Assembly (NCBI GenBank): GCA_964489715.1
Contig: CAZBAK010000069.1
Location: 1 to 6,433, forward strand
Origin: Tissierella_A sp964489715
Lineage (GTDB): Bacteria > Bacillota > Clostridia > Tissierellales > Tissierellaceae
Direction: 5' to 3'
Length of the DNA: 6,433 nucleotides
The position numbers and the translations under genes are program-made. Under the pieces are notes generated by a model. That model did no database searches and was not told the origin of the DNA. It saw only the letters and a list, made by a program, of their open reading frames with translations. Positions 5,112 to 6,433 of the stretch are shown here, in pieces (the first letter of the stretch is position 1; every line of letters begins with the position of its first letter).

Positions 5112-6433
5112 ATGGGTAATAGCAGTAGGATTTTTGGTGAAGAAAGAATAGGAAAGCTCTTAGTGAAGTTTTCTATACCAATAATAATTTCTTTTCTAAT
5201 TTCGGAATTATATAATATGGTAGATACATTGTTTGTAGGAAGAAATGTAGGTGGCCTGGCAATAGGGGCCTTGGTCTTAGTTTTTCCCATACAGAGGCTT
5301 ATAATAGCCCTAAGTGTTATGATCTCAACTGGGACATCAACAGCTTTTTCTAGAGCCAATGGTGAAGAGAATAGGGAGAAGTCAAAGGAGATATTTCAAA
5401 ATGGTTTTTCACTTCTCTTTGTAATTATGATAAGTTTGATTGTATTTGTAACACTTTTTAAGGAAAATATATTGATATTTTTAGGTGCCAGTGAAACTAT
5501 ACTGCCACTAGCCATGGAGTATTTAAGAATAATAATATTTGGAAGTATATTTTTAAGCCTTACTATACTTATATCAAATATATGCCTAACACTGGGTAAC
5601 AATAAGGTTTCTATAATAAGTAATCTTATAGGAGCTGGATTTAATATAATCTTGGATTATATTTTAATAGTACATATGGGAATGGGAATCAAGGGAGCAG
5701 CTATAGCAACATTAGTCTCTCAAATCTCAGCTTTTTCCTTTGCCTTTTATAACTATTTAAAAATCGTAAGGAAATATGAGATGTCAGTAAGATTTAAGAT
5801 AAATAAAAAGATAGTAATGCCTATTCTCTTGGTAGGACTTGCTGGCTTTGTAATAGAGATAGAAGATGGTGTAGTTATGGGAGTTTTAAATAACTTACTC
5901 AATGAAACATCAGGGGATACAGGTATAATCATACTTGGACTTGTGTCTAAATTATATATGTTTGTATTTATAACCATGTGGGGTATAGCTTCTGCCATGC
6001 AGCCTATAGCTTCCTACAATGTAGGTGCTAAGAACTATAAAAGATTAAAGTTACTTATGAAAAAGACAGGTCTCTATGCTTTTTTAACCACATCGGTCTT
6101 GTGGGCTATTGGACTAATATTTACAGAAAGTCTTATGTCCTTCTTTATAAAGGATGCCTATCTGATAAGGGAAGCAGCCAAGGCCTTTAGAATTGTCATT
6201 TCTCTCTTTCCCCTTATAAGTATATACTATGTATCTATATTTTACTTTCAGGCCATGGGAAAGGCAAGGATGTCAATAATGATATCAGCCTTAAGGCAAT
6301 TAGTAATAATGATTCCACTTTCAATTTTCTTTGTAAAGGTCTTCAATCTAGGAGCTATGGGAATCTGGATAGCCTATCCTATATCAGATCTTCTAGCCAG
6401 TATAGCCTCCTTTATGCTTATAAGAAATGAAGG
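5112..6433 (+). CDS. MATE family efflux transporter (3' partial)
   Basis: The ATG at 5112 follows GGAGGG (5100-5105) by 6 nt and opens a frame that runs to the right edge with no stop, giving 440 residues. Family members are usually about 440-470, so few residues are missing. MATE proteins are inner-membrane, 12-helix, cation-coupled exporters of drugs and other cationic compounds. Visible signatures are FSIPIIISFLISELYNMVDT then LFVGR (20-44), STGTSTAFSRANGEEN (72-87), LDYILIVHMGMGIKGAAIAT (181-200) at the end of the first half, and the second-half counterpart MQPIASYNVGAKNYKR (296-311), FQAMGKA (379-385) and MGIWIAYPISD (416-426). The two halves show the pseudo-repeat typical of the family. 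An acidic cluster (Glu249, Glu251, Asp252) at the start of helix 7 might take part in cation coupling (inference). It lies 140 bp after the AraC-type regulator on the same strand, which may control it. The substrate cannot be told. Confidence 0.93.
   Translation, partial: MGNSSRIFGEERIGKLLVKFSIPIIISFLISELYNMVDTLFVGRNVGGLAIGALVLVFPIQRLIIALSVMISTGTSTAFSRANGEENREKSKEIFQNGFSLLFVIMISLIVFVTLFKENILIFLGASETILPLAMEYLRIIIFGSIFLSLTILISNICLTLGNNKVSIISNLIGAGFNIILDYILIVHMGMGIKGAAIATLVSQISAFSFAFYNYLKIVRKYEMSVRFKINKKIVMPILLVGLAGFVIEIEDGVVMGVLNNLLNETSGDTGIIILGLVSKLYMFVFITMWGIASAMQPIASYNVGAKNYKRLKLLMKKTGLYAFLTTSVLWAIGLIFTESLMSFFIKDAYLIREAAKAFRIVISLFPLISIYYVSIFYFQAMGKARMSIMISALRQLVIMIPLSIFFVKVFNLGAMGIWIAYPISDLLASIASFMLIRNE

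Overview
The window is AT-rich, low-GC DNA with strong AGGAGG-type ribosome binding sites, heavy use of ATA for isoleucine and compact intergenic spaces with U-tailed hairpin terminators. Together with the protein families present, this points to a Firmicute, most likely an anaerobic Clostridia/Tissierellia-type bacterium. That is an inference from composition and protein style; no 16S or other marker gene is present.

Left part (1-2169, plus strand). The window opens inside a type 2 isopentenyl-diphosphate isomerase gene whose true start lies upstream of base 1. It ends at a strong intrinsic terminator. A 43-bp near-perfect palindrome follows directly. It contains TATAAT-like hexamers and, if transcribed, would pair with the Shine-Dalgarno sequence of the next gene. 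That gene encodes a DUF1538 membrane protein with a TTG start, and 9 bases after its stop a P-II-like signalling protein begins. The pair forms a two-gene operon closed by a terminator shared with the gene coming from the other side. Its likely logic is a small soluble trimeric sensor controlling a small ion transporter or channel.

Middle (2153-2842, minus strand). A 229-residue TIM-barrel-like protein of unknown function converges on the P-II gene. Its stop codon lies inside the shared terminator hairpin. It is divergent from the next gene across a 152-bp, very AT-rich intergenic region with operator-like repeats.

Right part (2995-6433, plus strand). A 658-residue AraC-family regulator has an N-terminal cupin-like sensor, a double helix-turn-helix and a C-terminal domain resembling glycoside hydrolase family 39 from which the catalytic middle appears to be missing. 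After 140 bp comes a MATE-family efflux transporter, complete at its start and cut by the right window edge after 440 residues.

The best candidates for something under-described are the DUF1538/P-II module, with its unusual P-II residues and palindromic control region, and the unassigned TIM-barrel protein beside it. No mobile element, CRISPR array, tRNA, rRNA or integration site is visible, and no gap between genes exceeds 300 bases.
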